Shown here piece after piece: positions 46,543-55,880 of a stretch of DNA of 64,000 nucleotides; the first letter of the stretch is position 1; every line of letters begins with the position of its first letter. A program made the translations under genes and the position numbers. Under the pieces are notes generated by a model. The model saw nothing but the letters and a program-made list of their open reading frames with translations. It searched no databases and had not been told where the DNA came from. The stretch comes from Lewinellaceae bacterium (lineage in GTDB: Bacteria > Bacteroidota > Bacteroidia > Chitinophagales > Saprospiraceae), in assembly GCA_020636375.1 (NCBI GenBank), contig JACJXZ010000015.1:263679-327678 (forward strand), written 5' to 3'.

Positions 46543-48126
46543 TCAGGTTGACATAAACAGCAAAGAATCCATTGTGTAAGGTTCTAAACCGCGCGCCCTT
46601 GTGAAATTATTGCTAAAAGTACGTATCCTCCCATATCTGGAGAGGGACCTTAGCGCTTTGATCCACTTTCTGTAATCCTTTCCATAAATGCTTCTGACCT
46701 CTTTACTGCTAATGGAATGCTCTTGTCCCCAGTGCGGGACGCCATTGTACTCTCTGGCAAGGCGGTCCACGTTGCTCATAAAGCTTTCCGACGGGCCATA
46801 ACCGACGGGAGCAGCTATTTCAATGTGGACGGTTTCCTCATACCGCTGAGTGGCGAGAAATACAGGCGTCTTTCTTTGAAACCTTAAGGTCAGATTACCC
46901 GGAGTATACGGTTGCCGGCCCAACCGCCTGACTTCCTGGGCAAAGCGAATAAAATCCGGACGTTGGGCATCAAAGGCATAATTTGCAGAATGAACCCGTA
47001 TCCCAGGGTCCCCTCCCCACATGACATACCACCAGGGGCCTTGATGCTCATCTTCTCTAAAGAAGACACCAAACACATATTCTGTAATTTCTTTGATCCT
47101 GTATTCGGGAGCTCCGTTCATCCTATGGCCGATCTCGGCCGGGTCGCCATTGAGAATTCCCCACCAATCGGAATGATGCCAAAAAACATCATTTCTTATA
47201 AAACTCGATGGGTCATTTTTGGGAACGAGGGTGTCATCAGAAATGATTTCCCGCCCTTCAATGAAGCAATGCGGTGACTGGTCATCCAGAAGGGTGGTCA
47301 TATCCAAAAGGAAAAGTCCGTTGTTAAAGCCCAGGCCGCGCTCCATTTCCCTCACCAGCACATCAATACCCCTGCCCAGGAAATTGGCTTGCAGGTCGTC
47401 CCAGTTCCTGATAATGCGCTTTGATCTTAAATGATAGTGTTCAACCACTTCCAACACTAAAGAATAAATTATTCCGATCCTGCCAAAGGAAGCAACTACC
47501 GCATTGAAAAGATCATCATCACGGACCGGTTTCAGATCCTCTGACCATCCTTGAACATTTCTAAGGGTTTCATCAGTAGTCAGGTGATGGGGAGCACTTT
47601 TTTCAATCCAGAACTGCTGACCACCGGGGCCAATCAAATGGATTGCCCGGATCCAGTTGGCAAGCGTCCCTCGATTGAGATAAGACCCATGACTGGCAGT
47701 GCCGAGCATGCCGCCGATCGTTTGCCCATCAGCCCCTCCTCCTGCTGTAGGCATTGCCGCTCTTGAGCCGGTGAGCGTACGCACCAGTTCTTTCATTGTC
47801 ATGCCTGCTTCAAAATGAATGAACTGCCTTTCGCTTTGCATAATGCTTTCGATAAAGGGCGGATTCTCCTGGCCATCGAACGGCTTTTTGAAACTCAACA
47901 CTCTATTGAACTTTCGCATGTCTACCATGACATCACGCGAAAGGGCAATATCCGTGAAGGACCATAGTGATCCGAAAGGTTTAACCCCCAAGGCTTCAGC
48001 TTCGGCGTCTGTAACGATACGAACAAGATCCTCCAAGTCGGTTGCAATAGCTTCTTTTTCAGGGTATTCGGTCAGCTGCCCGCTCCAGACGGTCTTTGAT
48101 TGATTGGTTTTATATTCAAGTGACAT
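46543..48126 (-). CDS. FAD-binding oxidoreductase (VAO/alditol-oxidase-like)
   Basis: 527 residues. The FAD-binding PCMH domain has the P-loop region VKPFGSLWSFTDIALS (G-x-x-x-S-F/H) and GGGADGQTIGGMLGTASHGS, typical of sugar-1,4-lactone and alditol oxidases. The C-terminal substrate domain has PHWGQEHSISSKEVRSIYG, resembling the HWGK motif of alditol/gulonolactone oxidases. The covalent-FAD His of some members is not obvious. It probably oxidises a polyol or sugar derivative using oxygen or another acceptor. It lies 33 bp downstream of a 115-codon gene on the same strand, so the two are likely co-transcribed. Confidence 0.87.
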   Translation of the reverse strand: MSLEYKTNQSKTVWSGQLTEYPEKEAIATDLEDLVRIVTDAEAEALGVKPFGSLWSFTDIALSRDVMVDMRKFNRVLSFKKPFDGQENPPFIESIMQSERQFIHFEAGMTMKELVRTLTGSRAAMPTAGGGADGQTIGGMLGTASHGSYLNRGTLANWIRAIHLIGPGGQQFWIEKSAPHHLTTDETLRNVQGWSEDLKPVRDDDLFNAVVASFGRIGIIYSLVLEVVEHYHLRSKRIIRNWDDLQANFLGRGIDVLVREMERGLGFNNGLFLLDMTTLLDDQSPHCFIEGREIISDDTLVPKNDPSSFIRNDVFWHHSDWWGILNGDPAEIGHRMNGAPEYRIKEITEYVFGVFFREDEHQGPWWYVMWGGDPGIRVHSANYAFDAQRPDFIRFAQEVRRLGRQPYTPGNLTLRFQRKTPVFLATQRYEETVHIEIAAPVGYGPSESFMSNVDRLAREYNGVPHWGQEHSISSKEVRSIYGKDYRKWIKALRSLSRYGRIRTFSNNFTRARGLEPYTMDSLLFMST

Positions 48127-48159
48127 AATCTGAGGTTATTTTGAAAAGAATGATTAGGC

Positions 48160-48507
48160 TTAATCGAGGTCGCCTTCTCCCACATCCTCATAACCCGTAC
48201 GGAGGCTTCCTTTGCCCCAGTATTCTTCGTCTAAGATCAAACTGACCGGCCCCTCATTTCTCAACAGGTCCAGGTGGGCGATATACTCGTCTTTAGGAAT
48301 GAAAATAGTTGGCACCCCATCTTGATCGTTGTAGCGGCTGGTAGGGGTGTTTTTCGTTTTGTCTGGGTCATAGAATATCAGGTATGCAATTGAAGATTCG
48401 AGTTGAAGCTTTACCTGGGCCATGGTCCAGGCCTTGCCTAAAGTAGAGTAATTGACTTCTCTGGTTAAGGACCCAAAAAGGCGAACGGAATAACGGATAA
48501 CTTCCAT
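48160..48507 (-). CDS. Conserved-looking hypothetical protein (115 aa) upstream of the FAD oxidase
   Basis: MEVIRYSVRLFGSLTREVNYSTLGKAWTMAQVKLQLESSIAYLIFYDPDKTKNTPTSRYNDQDGVPTIFIPKDEYIAHLDLLRNEGPVSLILDEEYWGKGSLRTGYEDVGEGDLD. It is a soluble, acidic alpha/beta protein without signal peptide. The start (ATG 48507) is well placed and codon use matches its neighbours. I recognise no family. The 33-bp gap to the oxidoreductase suggests a shared transcript and possibly a shared job. Confidence 0.75.
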   Translation of the reverse strand: MEVIRYSVRLFGSLTREVNYSTLGKAWTMAQVKLQLESSIAYLIFYDPDKTKNTPTSRYNDQDGVPTIFIPKDEYIAHLDLLRNEGPVSLILDEEYWGKGSLRTGYEDVGEGDLD

Positions 48508-48545
48508 TTTAGAGATGGTTTTAGATTGATTAATAATTACCGAAA

Positions 48546-49052
48546 TTACTTCTTCAGTGTGATCGTCCCCTTCCAGGCGTGGTCCGTCCGGTTGGTCGCC
48601 ATATTGACGTAACTTTCAGTGGTGCCGCTTCCGGAAGCGCCCTCAAACCGCCCGGTGCCGCCGATGATGGTGAAGGGGTCTTTGAATTCCAGGTCGTAGC
48701 CGGGTTCGGTGGTGGGCACCACCTGGCCGCTCACGTCGAGGAACAGTTCGTCGCCGTCGGCCGCTACGAAGCGGGCTTCGGTGTTTCCGTATTCAAAAGT
48801 TTCTGTATTGAAGCAAAAAGCCATGGTGGTGGTGAAGCTGCCGACTGTGGGTTCAGATCCGCTGCCTTTCTGAGTGTTCAGCAAATTCTCTGCCCCTTCG
48901 CAGGTCACGGAATCCGGAACTAGGGAATCCAGGTCGGTATAGAAGGTGGCTTCAAAGGTTTTGGTTTCAAATGCAGGTTCGTCCTTCTGGCAGCTGAGGG
49001 CGGCCGAACCGATGATCAAACAGGCTAGTAAAAGGATCTTAGGGTAATTCAT
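48546..49052 (-). CDS. Surface lipoprotein of unknown function (QKDE export signal)
   Basis: 168 residues from ATG 49052. Lipoprotein signal MNYPKILLLACLIIGSAALSC is followed directly by QKDE, which matches the surface-lipoprotein export consensus described for Flavobacteria, so it is probably outward-facing. The body (FEATFYTDLDSLVPDS..FTIIGGTGRFEGASGSGTTESYVN..HAWKGTITLKK) contains GGTGRFEGASGSGT, typical of allene-oxide-cyclase-barrel-like proteins of bacteria. Function unknown. A frame extending upstream to 49235 crosses a mobile element and is not the start. Confidence 0.85.
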   Translation of the reverse strand: MNYPKILLLACLIIGSAALSCQKDEPAFETKTFEATFYTDLDSLVPDSVTCEGAENLLNTQKGSGSEPTVGSFTTTMAFCFNTETFEYGNTEARFVAADGDELFLDVSGQVVPTTEPGYDLEFKDPFTIIGGTGRFEGASGSGTTESYVNMATNRTDHAWKGTITLKK

Positions 49053-49172
49053 TGTTGTAAGTTTTAAGAGTAAAAGAATCATTTTCGATTTGTGGCAAAG
49101 GAAGGGGAGACGAGGAAAAGCCGCTTTAGCGATTGCATGGCAATTGGGTTTTAGGTATTTGAGATAAAAGGT

Positions 49173-49295
49173 GGCTACCCTTCTGACGTCGGACACCCAA
49201 TTGAGGGTCGTACATCGTACACAGCCTGGAACCACCGCCGGCCCCGTACACCGTACACACCCCTACAACCTCTGCCCAACCTTAGACGGATACCC
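49173..49295. mobile_element. Class A MITE-like element, copy 3 (123 bp, divergent core)
   Basis: The left end GGCTACCCTTCTGACG and right end TTAGACGGATACCC match copies 1 and 2 with a few changes, flanked by perfect 8-bp duplications TAAAAGGT (49165-49172 and 49296-49303). The 80-bp core is unrelated to copies 1-2 and has a direct pair GTACATCGTACAC / GTACACCGTACAC. It sits between the QKDE lipoprotein start and the AraC gene stop. Confidence 0.9.
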
Positions 49296-49373
49296 TAAAA
49301 GGTTTTTCCCGGATAAAGAAAATGCATCTTCCCGGAAAAAAATAGGAAAAACCGGAACCGGAGAGGGGAGCGG

Positions 49374-49429
49374 ACGGTTGACGGTTGACGGTTGACGGTT
49401 GACGGTTGACGGTTGACGGTTGACGGTTG
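49374..49429. repeat. 7-bp tandem array, eight copies of ACGGTTG
   Basis: Eight perfect heptamers in a row in the intergenic gap. No gene overlaps it; it could vary in copy number by slippage. Confidence 0.97.
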
Positions 49430-49498
49430 CGTTAACAATCCAACAATCCAGCCATCCAACAAATCCTTCACCTCTTGCTTCCGGAACGAAGTCCCGGG

Positions 49499-49573
49499 GC
49501 AGTTGTTGGTTGTTGGTTATTGCTCATCCGAAGCCCCTAAGCTGTTGATTGCCAGCCAACAACCAACAACTGC
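49499..49573. repeat. Palindrome with perfect 18-bp arms GCAGTTGTTGGTTGTTGG
   Basis: Left arm 49499-49516, right arm 49556-49573, 39-nt centre. It ends 34 bp from the AraC-gene stop, so it may act as its terminator. Same TTGTTGGTTG family as 31,095-31,143; no target duplication seen. Confidence 0.8.
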
Positions 49574-49606
49574 ATTTTGTTCCCGGCGGGAAAAATAACT
49601 GCCCCG

Positions 49607-50449
49607 TTATTTAGTGCCGAAAGCACGCTCCTCCCTCCAGTAGATCCGCTCATGCAAAGGATGCTCCTGTTTCATGAACCGAAGGGGTGTCGTTCCGGTG
49701 AAATGTTTAAACTCCATAATGAAGTGAGACTGGTCGCAATAGTTCAGTTCATAAGCAATGTCGGACAGCTTGGAAAACCGGCTCGCTCTCAGCAGTTGAA
49801 AGGCCATATTGAACCGGCAAATTCTTAAGAATGCTTTGGGCGGGATGCCGATGTCCTGATTGAAGATCTTGCGGAAGTACCGGCTGCTCACCCTTAGTTT
49901 GGCTTTCAGCGCATCCACGGAGCAAGCGGGGCCTTGCTGTTGAAGAAGGAATAATGCCCGATCTGTCAGCGTAGGCTGAAAGCGGGAATAGCCCAGCCGC
50001 TTTTTCAGAAAAGACTCAACCTGCTGGATCTTATCCATTATATCGCCGGGCTCCAGGAGCCGTTGCTGCAGTTCTGTCAGGTCGCGGATGCCGGCGTCCT
50101 CAAATCTCAGCACCTGGTCGGTAAGCTCCGGTGCCGGCAGCTTAAAGAAACGCCGGAACATGCCTGGCCGGAAAAAAATACCCAGCATTTTCAGCCTGCC
50201 GCCGATCCGCATGTGCCAGCTGCGGGTGCACTGAGGCATGAAATAGCCCTCGGCGGCCTCAAAGTCAAAGGTTTTGTTGTGAATGCGGGCCGGAGGTTGT
50301 TCTTCCAGTGAAAAAATGAGGCCCTTGCCGGGGTAGGGCGGGATGAGGTCCTCAATAATACCATTGCTTTGATCGCTCTGCTGAAGCAGCCCGTAAAATT
50401 GTAAATAGGGCCTCAATGGCAGTGAAGGCCAAATGAGTTGATAGTCCAT
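49607..50449 (-). CDS. AraC-family transcriptional regulator
   Basis: 280 residues from ATG 50449 (MDYQLIWPSLPLRPYLQFYGLLQ). The N-terminal part resembles the DUF6597-type sensing domain (EGYFMPQCTRSWHMRIGGRLKMLGIFFRPGMFRRFFKLP). The C-terminal part has two helix-turn-helix motifs (CSVDALKAKLRVSSRYFRKIFNQDIGIPPKAFLRICRFNMAFQLL and SDIAYELNYCDQSHFIMEFKHFTGTTPLRF), the second with the conserved D-x-x-F-I..F-x-x-x-T-G-x-x-P. It binds DNA and responds to an unknown ligand. Longer frames upstream (to 50770) have no domain content. Divergent from VapBC. Confidence 0.92.
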   Translation of the reverse strand: MDYQLIWPSLPLRPYLQFYGLLQQSDQSNGIIEDLIPPYPGKGLIFSLEEQPPARIHNKTFDFEAAEGYFMPQCTRSWHMRIGGRLKMLGIFFRPGMFRRFFKLPAPELTDQVLRFEDAGIRDLTELQQRLLEPGDIMDKIQQVESFLKKRLGYSRFQPTLTDRALFLLQQQGPACSVDALKAKLRVSSRYFRKIFNQDIGIPPKAFLRICRFNMAFQLLRASRFSKLSDIAYELNYCDQSHFIMEFKHFTGTTPLRFMKQEHPLHERIYWREERAFGTK

Positions 50450-50846
50450 AGCAGGTAGCTTTGAATGATTTTCTTCGCCACTTTGGAAAAATTGGCTTTG
50501 CGGCAAAGGTATCGACAGGCCGTGGTGAAGCGGTAGCCTGTTTCTTCCGGGTTTTGGAACATTTGTTGCTAAATCAGGTGGGAGGAATGGGATATTTGTT
50601 CCATCCTGGGTTTGAGGTGGAAGTTTTACTTTTTGATTGGCAGTGGGTTGGGTATCAGGATATGTACGCCATTGTGGCGCAATTCCAGCCGGCAACTTCC
50701 TGTTTCTCAGAACAGGAAAAAAAGAGCAGGAGAAGAAATAGAGGCACTTGGGTTTTAAAGCGCATGACAAGGCACCCTGCTCATAACCACGCCTGGAACT
50801 TGTGGGATCGCAAAAATGTTTCTAACTTTAACCAAAGTAAAGTAAG
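50450..50846 (+). promoter_or_regulatory. Divergent region between AraC and VapBC with candidate promoter/operator
   Basis: 397 bp. A Bacteroidota-type promoter candidate is TTG at 50800-50802 plus TAACTTTA at 50823-50830 (20-bp spacer). A short palindrome ACTTTAACCAAAGT overlaps the -7 box and lies 9 bp upstream of the antitoxin ATG, so it is a plausible VapBC autoregulation operator. The rest shows nothing I can call. Confidence 0.4.
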
Positions 50847-51068
50847 ATGGAAAGATATATCATCGAACTTAAAGACCTTTCGAAACGCACCTTCTTTCTC
50901 GAGCTGCTGTCTCAATTAGATTTCATTGATTTTAAGATCAGGGAAGAGGAGGAAGAGGAACCTGTAACTGAGAAGGATTACGATTTCTTCCAGTCCGCCG
51001 GGCTGTTTGTAAACCGGGAGATCAATGCAAACCAATTAAGAAAAGAAGCGTGGCGGATTCCAAGTTGA
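50847..51068 (+). CDS. VapB-like antitoxin
   Basis: 73 residues immediately upstream of, and overlapping by 19 bp, a PIN-domain toxin gene. It has a short N-terminal ordered part (MERYIIELKDLSKRTFFLELLSQLDFIDFKI), a strikingly acidic centre (REEEEEEPVTEKDYDFF), and a C-terminal tail (NANQLRKEAW) of the type that clamps a toxin. The DNA-binding class (AbrB, RHH or other) is not evident. Assigned mainly from operon position, size and charge. Confidence 0.75.
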   Translation: MERYIIELKDLSKRTFFLELLSQLDFIDFKIREEEEEEPVTEKDYDFFQSAGLFVNREINANQLRKEAWRIPS

Positions 51069-51436
51069 CCCTTTGCGATACCAATATCCTCATCGAATTC
51101 TATAAAAATAATTCTTCGGTAATCGCTGAATTGAAAAAAATCGGCCACTCCAGTATGGCAATCAGTATTGTCACAGCCGGTGAGTTGATCTATGGAGCAT
51201 TAAACAAGCGGGAACTGACTCAGATACTCAAAGATATTGCTCACCTTAATTTATTGCATATTACTCAGCCGATTGGCGCCCTTCAGCTCCAATTGATGGC
51301 GGATTTTTCGCTAAGCCATAATCTGACCTTGCCTGATGCCTTTATTGCTGCTACTGCCATTCATCATGACACCCCTTTGTACACACTTAATACAAAGGAT
51401 TTCCATTATATCCCGGATTTGGTGTTGTATCAATAG
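51050..51436 (+). CDS. VapC-family PIN-domain toxin
   Basis: 128 residues starting at GTG 51050 inside the antitoxin gene. PIN-domain ribonuclease with the acidic catalytic residues in LCDTNILIEFY (first Asp), TAGELIYGAL (Glu), LTLPDAFIAATAI (Asp) and LYTLNTKDFHYI (last Asp). VapC toxins cleave tRNA or rRNA when the antitoxin is degraded. The pair is complete and intact; it stands between an AraC regulator and the HTCS genes and may stabilise this variable region. Confidence 0.9.
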   Translation: MADSKLTLCDTNILIEFYKNNSSVIAELKKIGHSSMAISIVTAGELIYGALNKRELTQILKDIAHLNLLHITQPIGALQLQLMADFSLSHNLTLPDAFIAATAIHHDTPLYTLNTKDFHYIPDLVLYQ

Positions 51437-51481
51437 TGCTGGTAGTATACACGTTATCTATACCGGCTGAGAGCATATTGT

Positions 51482-54400
51482 CTATTTCCGCACCTCCGAA
51501 GGCAACCTCCCAAACTCCTTCCCAAAGCTGCGGCTGAAGTGCGAAGCATCCTTATACCCCACCTGCACCGCAATATCCCCAACCGGCAGATCCGTTGTTT
51601 CCAGCAAAACCTTCGCCTTCCGCAGGCGGATGGAGCGGATAAAAGATGCCGTAGCCTGCCCGGTCAGCGCCTTGAGCTTGCGGTGCAGCTGGGTGCGGCT
51701 CATAGCGGCGGCCCGGCAGAGGCGGTTGGTGTCGAAGGACTCGTCGCCCATGTTGGTTTCGACGATCTGGTATAGCTCCTGGAGGAAAGCCGCTTCGCGC
51801 TGCTCCTGTTCGCTGGCCTGCTCTCCATCGGGCGCAGCATCAGATAAGCGCTCTCGCAGCCGCTGGCTGACCGCGGCCAGGTTCTTCAGGCGCACCAGCA
51901 ACTCTTCTTTGTCAAAGGGCTTGGTCAGGTAGGCATCTGCTCCCTGCGACAGGCCGGCGACCTTGTCCTCCTGGGTGGCCCTGGCGGTCAGCAGGATGAT
52001 GGGGATATGGCTGGTGCTCCGCTCCGATTTTAAGATGCGGCAGGCCTCAAAGCCGTCCATCTCCGGCATCATCACATCGCAGAGGATGACGTCGGGCACG
52101 ATCTCCAGGGCTTTTTCGACGCCTTCTTTGCCGTTGCGGGCGGTATGCAAGGCGTAATCTTTGGCTAGGCAGGAGATGATATACTCGGTGACGTCGGCGT
52201 TGTCTTCGATGATGAGGAGCGTGGGTTTGTGTATAGGTGTATCCGTGCTTTCGTGCATTGGTGTGTGCGCGGATTCCCCCTTCACTGGGCCAGGGAGCGC
52301 GGGATGGAGGGCAGAGGTTGAATCGATAGCCGGCGCCCGCTGTTCTCCCATATGGGCCGTTTGGCCATCCTCCTGAATGGGGAGAATGGGCGCCTCCTTC
52401 CTGGCCGGCAGCAGTACGATAAATTTTGTCCCCTTTTTTCTATCCGCCATAGCCGCAGGCGACGGCGGGCCTATTTCACTTTCTACTTCAATACTTCCCT
52501 CTAGCAGCTGCACCAATTCCTTGACGAGGGCCAGGCCAATCCCGGAGCCTTCCCCCTTACGGGTAGCGGAATCATCCACCTGATAGAACCGGTCGAAGAT
52601 ATGGGGGAGCTTTTCTTTGGGGATTCCCTTTCCGGTATCGCTGACCATGAGTTCCAGAAAAGGCTTGCCGTTGGCCAGCACCTGAGCGGCAGTTACCTTA
52701 ACGCTGCCGTATGCTGGCGTAAACTTGATGGCATTAGATACTAAATTGATGAGGATGTGCTGCAACTTGGTTTCGTCGTAATCCATCACCAGGCTGTCCG
52801 CTTTGGAGAAGAAGGCGAGGTTGATGTGTTTGTCGTTGGCCAGGGAATGACAGGATTCCGTCAGATATTGCAAATAGGGGATGACGTCACCCTGCACCCA
52901 GTTGATGGCCAGGCTGTTGGTTTCCAGGCGGGAGAGGTCGAGCAGTTGGTTGACCATGTTCAGGAGGCGCTCGCTGTTGCGCTGGATCAGCACCTTTATT
53001 TTTTCATTTCCCTCTATTTGTCCGGCCATGCCTTTGATAACAGTGAGGGGCGTGCGGAACTCGTGGGTGATGTTGGTATAAAAGCGGTTCTTAAATTGAT
53101 CCATTTCTTTCAGGCGTTCGGCCTTTTCCCGTTCGAGCTGCAGGCGGGCCCGGGCCTGCAGGCGGCGGCGCTGGTAGATGAACAGGCCGGCGATCAGAGC
53201 GATAAAAACAACAGCATAGGAAACATAGGCCCACCAGGTTTTCCACCAGGGCGGGTGGAGGACAACAGTTAAGTTAATTCCCTCTTCATCAGAAAGGCCA
53301 TACATGGTATAGGCCTTGGCCTGGAGCTGGTACGTTCCGGGCGGGACATTGGAATAATGGACTTCCGGGTCGCCATTCAGGATCTGCCAGCTCGTTTCGT
53401 AGGGGTACAAGCGATAACGGTATACTACCTGGGGAGAACGGAAGTGGAAGCTGGAAAAGCGGAACCCGAAGGGGGTAGATTGGTGGGAGAGAGCCACCTG
53501 CTCCAGTTTCCAGATAGGTTTTGACAGCAGGCTGCTATAATCAGGTATTTGCCGTTCTCCTTTGATATATAAATCAGTCAGGGTCAATTTGGAAGAGCTG
53601 GGCTGAGGAGGCGGGAAGGCTTTCGGATCTATCTCTTCCCAACCATTGTTGAAGTTGGGAAAATACACATGCCCGTCGGGCCCCAGAAGGCCCCGCCTGC
53701 TTAAGGTTGGCTCATTGGTCTTATTTTTAAACGGGAACCACGTCTTTTTTTCTACATCCAGGCGGGCAATTCGGGGATTTTCAAAGGAAGTTACCCACAG
53801 ATGGCCTTGCCGGTCGAATACGATGCTGGCTGCTGTATTGATCGGAAAATTATCCTCCACCGAATTGTGAAAATACATCGGTTGATCGGATGTTTTTGGA
53901 GGCAGTATTCCTATACCAATATTGTCCACAGCAAATAGGGTCGTCTCCTCTTTTTGGGCAAAAAAACGGACATACGTGGCTGCCGATTCGGAAAAGTTGA
54001 TGTCCTGAGTAGCATTTGATATGGGGTCAATAATGGTGATAAAGGGCTGTTCTGTAGCCGTAGCTCCGCCTACCCATATCCGGCCATCTCTTCCTTCCAT
54101 CAGGGCAGCTGGCACATAGCCTTCTATTTTGTTTGGGGAATCGCCATCAAACGGGTAATGCGTCCATTTTTCGGCCTTTGGGTCAAACCGGCTCAGCCCT
54201 TTTTGATATTGCCCTGCCCAGACCTCTCCCCGGCTATCCATCATCATAATGGTAACATAATTGGAGAGCAGGCTATTCGTATCCTGTGGATGGTGTAAAT
54301 ATTGCTGCAGGTGTTCTGTTTTCGGGTCGAAGCAAAAAAGGCCCACGCTGTCGGACGGATAAGACCCCCATACTTTGCCGTCTTTTCCGATGGCCAGGCC

Positions 54401-55819
54401 CTCCGCCGCCCAATGCAGGCCCGGGTTTCCTGTGTATACACTTCCTCTTAAATTGCGTAAATCCAGGTCTTTCAGGTGATAAAATTTGGTTTTGCCGGCC
54501 ATTCGGTTGTAGTTGGTCAGCATGGGATAGTGGATCGTATCGCGGCCTATTTGAGTACCGTAAGCATATCTTATCCACATGCTGTCATCATTGGGGTCAA
54601 ATGCCATGGATAATGGGCCCAACCAATGCCCTTCCGGATGAGCACCGCCAAGTTGCCGGTACAAGTCCGTCTTTTTGAACTCGTCGAAGACAAAAGTCCC
54701 TTTTTGCAGGCCGTAGGCCGGTTCTTTCGAGGAAATTTTAAATACCTGTCCATTTACTCCGGTCGCTACCCAAATCGTCCCGTCGCGAGATTGGAAGAGG
54801 TTCCATATCCCATTGTTGGTGAGGCCATTTGAACCGGCAGTAAAATACAGTACCTGGCCATTTCGGGGGTTATAGCACTTCAGGCCGGCCTCATGCGCAC
54901 CAAACCAGTAGTAGCCTTCCTTATCCTTTAATATGGAACTGATCACAGGAAGGCCCTCATTAGAATCATCGGCAATAAAGGAAAATTTTGATGCCAGCGC
55001 CGGATCTTTTGAAAGGGGCATAAAATTACCTGTCTTGATATTAAGCCGACGCAAAAAACCATTTCCTCCTCCAATGAGAAATTGCCCTTCAGCTTCTTCA
55101 GTTATTCTTATCGCAATGTCAGATGGAATACTGCCCGGATCGTGAGGATTATGTACATATTTCCTGTATCGCCCTGTGGTTGGGTCTAATTTGACCAGTC
55201 CGCCTCCCCAGGTCCCGAGCCAAAGGTTCCCCTCAGGGCCCTCATGAACTTCCAATATGTTGCCCTCACTTTTTCTTTCGTTTAAATTCCGGCCGTATAG
55301 AAAGCGTGTAATGGTGTAGGTTCCTTTTTCCAGGCGGTTCAACCCATTAGGAGTGCCAACCCATATATTTCCATACCTGTCCTCCTCAATCGCATAGCAG
55401 ATCCAATCGCTCAGGCTTTCAGGTTTCTTTGGGTCGGATATAAAACGCGTAAACTTTTCAGTTTCCGGGTCAAAGAGGTTCAACCCGGTACCGTGTGTGG
55501 CAACCCACAGCTTGCCTCTGCTGTCAAAATACAGCCGTTCTACATAATTGCCGGAAATAGAAGTGGAATCGCCGGAGTCATGCCGGTAAGTTTTGAATTG
55601 ATGCCCATCATAACGGTGCAGCCCGCCCTCGCTTCCAAACCACAAAAAGCCGATGGAATCCTGAATAATTTGTTGAACCTGGTTTTCTTCCAGCCCGCCC
55701 GGGAGCACAAACCGCTCAAATTCAGGAGTAGGTACGCTTAAGTCCGCCGAGGCCATTTCTCTTTGAGCGAAAACAGCCACCGGCGCCAAAAGAACCAGCA
55801 ATAGCAGTCTCACAGGCAT
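51482..55819 (-). CDS. Hybrid two-component system regulator (HTCS), copy 1
   Basis: About 1,445 residues from ATG 55819 (MPVRLLLLVLLAPVAVFAQ, a signal peptide). The periplasmic part has about 12-14 beta-propeller repeats (DSIGFLWFGSEGGLHRYDGHQF, GNIWVGTPNGLNRLEKG, GTIWVATGVNGQVF) and a Y_Y_Y domain (HFRSPQVVYRYRLYPYETSW). Then come a membrane helix (TWWAYVSYAVVFIALIAGLFI), a kinase with the phospho-acceptor in TNITHEFRTPLTVIKG (about residue 918), the ATPase (NLVSNAIKFTP, DTGKGIP, GSGIGLALV), a receiver (LLIIEDN, ILCDVMMPEMDG, LTKPF), and an AraC-type DNA-binding domain (LCRAAAMSRTQLHRKLKALTGQ). It senses an extracellular cue, often an oligosaccharide, and controls transcription itself. The linker before the receiver (TPMHESTDTPIHKP) is repeat-derived. 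Confidence 0.95.
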   Translation of the reverse strand: MPVRLLLLVLLAPVAVFAQREMASADLSVPTPEFERFVLPGGLEENQVQQIIQDSIGFLWFGSEGGLHRYDGHQFKTYRHDSGDSTSISGNYVERLYFDSRGKLWVATHGTGLNLFDPETEKFTRFISDPKKPESLSDWICYAIEEDRYGNIWVGTPNGLNRLEKGTYTITRFLYGRNLNERKSEGNILEVHEGPEGNLWLGTWGGGLVKLDPTTGRYRKYVHNPHDPGSIPSDIAIRITEEAEGQFLIGGGNGFLRRLNIKTGNFMPLSKDPALASKFSFIADDSNEGLPVISSILKDKEGYYWFGAHEAGLKCYNPRNGQVLYFTAGSNGLTNNGIWNLFQSRDGTIWVATGVNGQVFKISSKEPAYGLQKGTFVFDEFKKTDLYRQLGGAHPEGHWLGPLSMAFDPNDDSMWIRYAYGTQIGRDTIHYPMLTNYNRMAGKTKFYHLKDLDLRNLRGSVYTGNPGLHWAAEGLAIGKDGKVWGSYPSDSVGLFCFDPKTEHLQQYLHHPQDTNSLLSNYVTIMMMDSRGEVWAGQYQKGLSRFDPKAEKWTHYPFDGDSPNKIEGYVPAALMEGRDGRIWVGGATATEQPFITIIDPISNATQDINFSESAATYVRFFAQKEETTLFAVDNIGIGILPPKTSDQPMYFHNSVEDNFPINTAASIVFDRQGHLWVTSFENPRIARLDVEKKTWFPFKNKTNEPTLSRRGLLGPDGHVYFPNFNNGWEEIDPKAFPPPQPSSSKLTLTDLYIKGERQIPDYSSLLSKPIWKLEQVALSHQSTPFGFRFSSFHFRSPQVVYRYRLYPYETSWQILNGDPEVHYSNVPPGTYQLQAKAYTMYGLSDEEGINLTVVLHPPWWKTWWAYVSYAVVFIALIAGLFIYQRRRLQARARLQLEREKAERLKEMDQFKNRFYTNITHEFRTPLTVIKGMAGQIEGNEKIKVLIQRNSERLLNMVNQLLDLSRLETNSLAINWVQGDVIPYLQYLTESCHSLANDKHINLAFFSKADSLVMDYDETKLQHILINLVSNAIKFTPAYGSVKVTAAQVLANGKPFLELMVSDTGKGIPKEKLPHIFDRFYQVDDSATRKGEGSGIGLALVKELVQLLEGSIEVESEIGPPSPAAMADRKKGTKFIVLLPARKEAPILPIQEDGQTAHMGEQRAPAIDSTSALHPALPGPVKGESAHTPMHESTDTPIHKPTLLIIEDNADVTEYIISCLAKDYALHTARNGKEGVEKALEIVPDVILCDVMMPEMDGFEACRILKSERSTSHIPIILLTARATQEDKVAGLSQGADAYLTKPFDKEELLVRLKNLAAVSQRLRERLSDAAPDGEQASEQEQREAAFLQELYQIVETNMGDESFDTNRLCRAAAMSRTQLHRKLKALTGQATASFIRSIRLRKAKVLLETTDLPVGDIAVQVGYKDASHFSRSFGKEFGRLPSEVRK

Positions 55820-55880
55820 CAGGTGTTTTCCTCTAATATACGAATTTACCCACAAAGAAATTTGACCTTTATAAAGTTGT

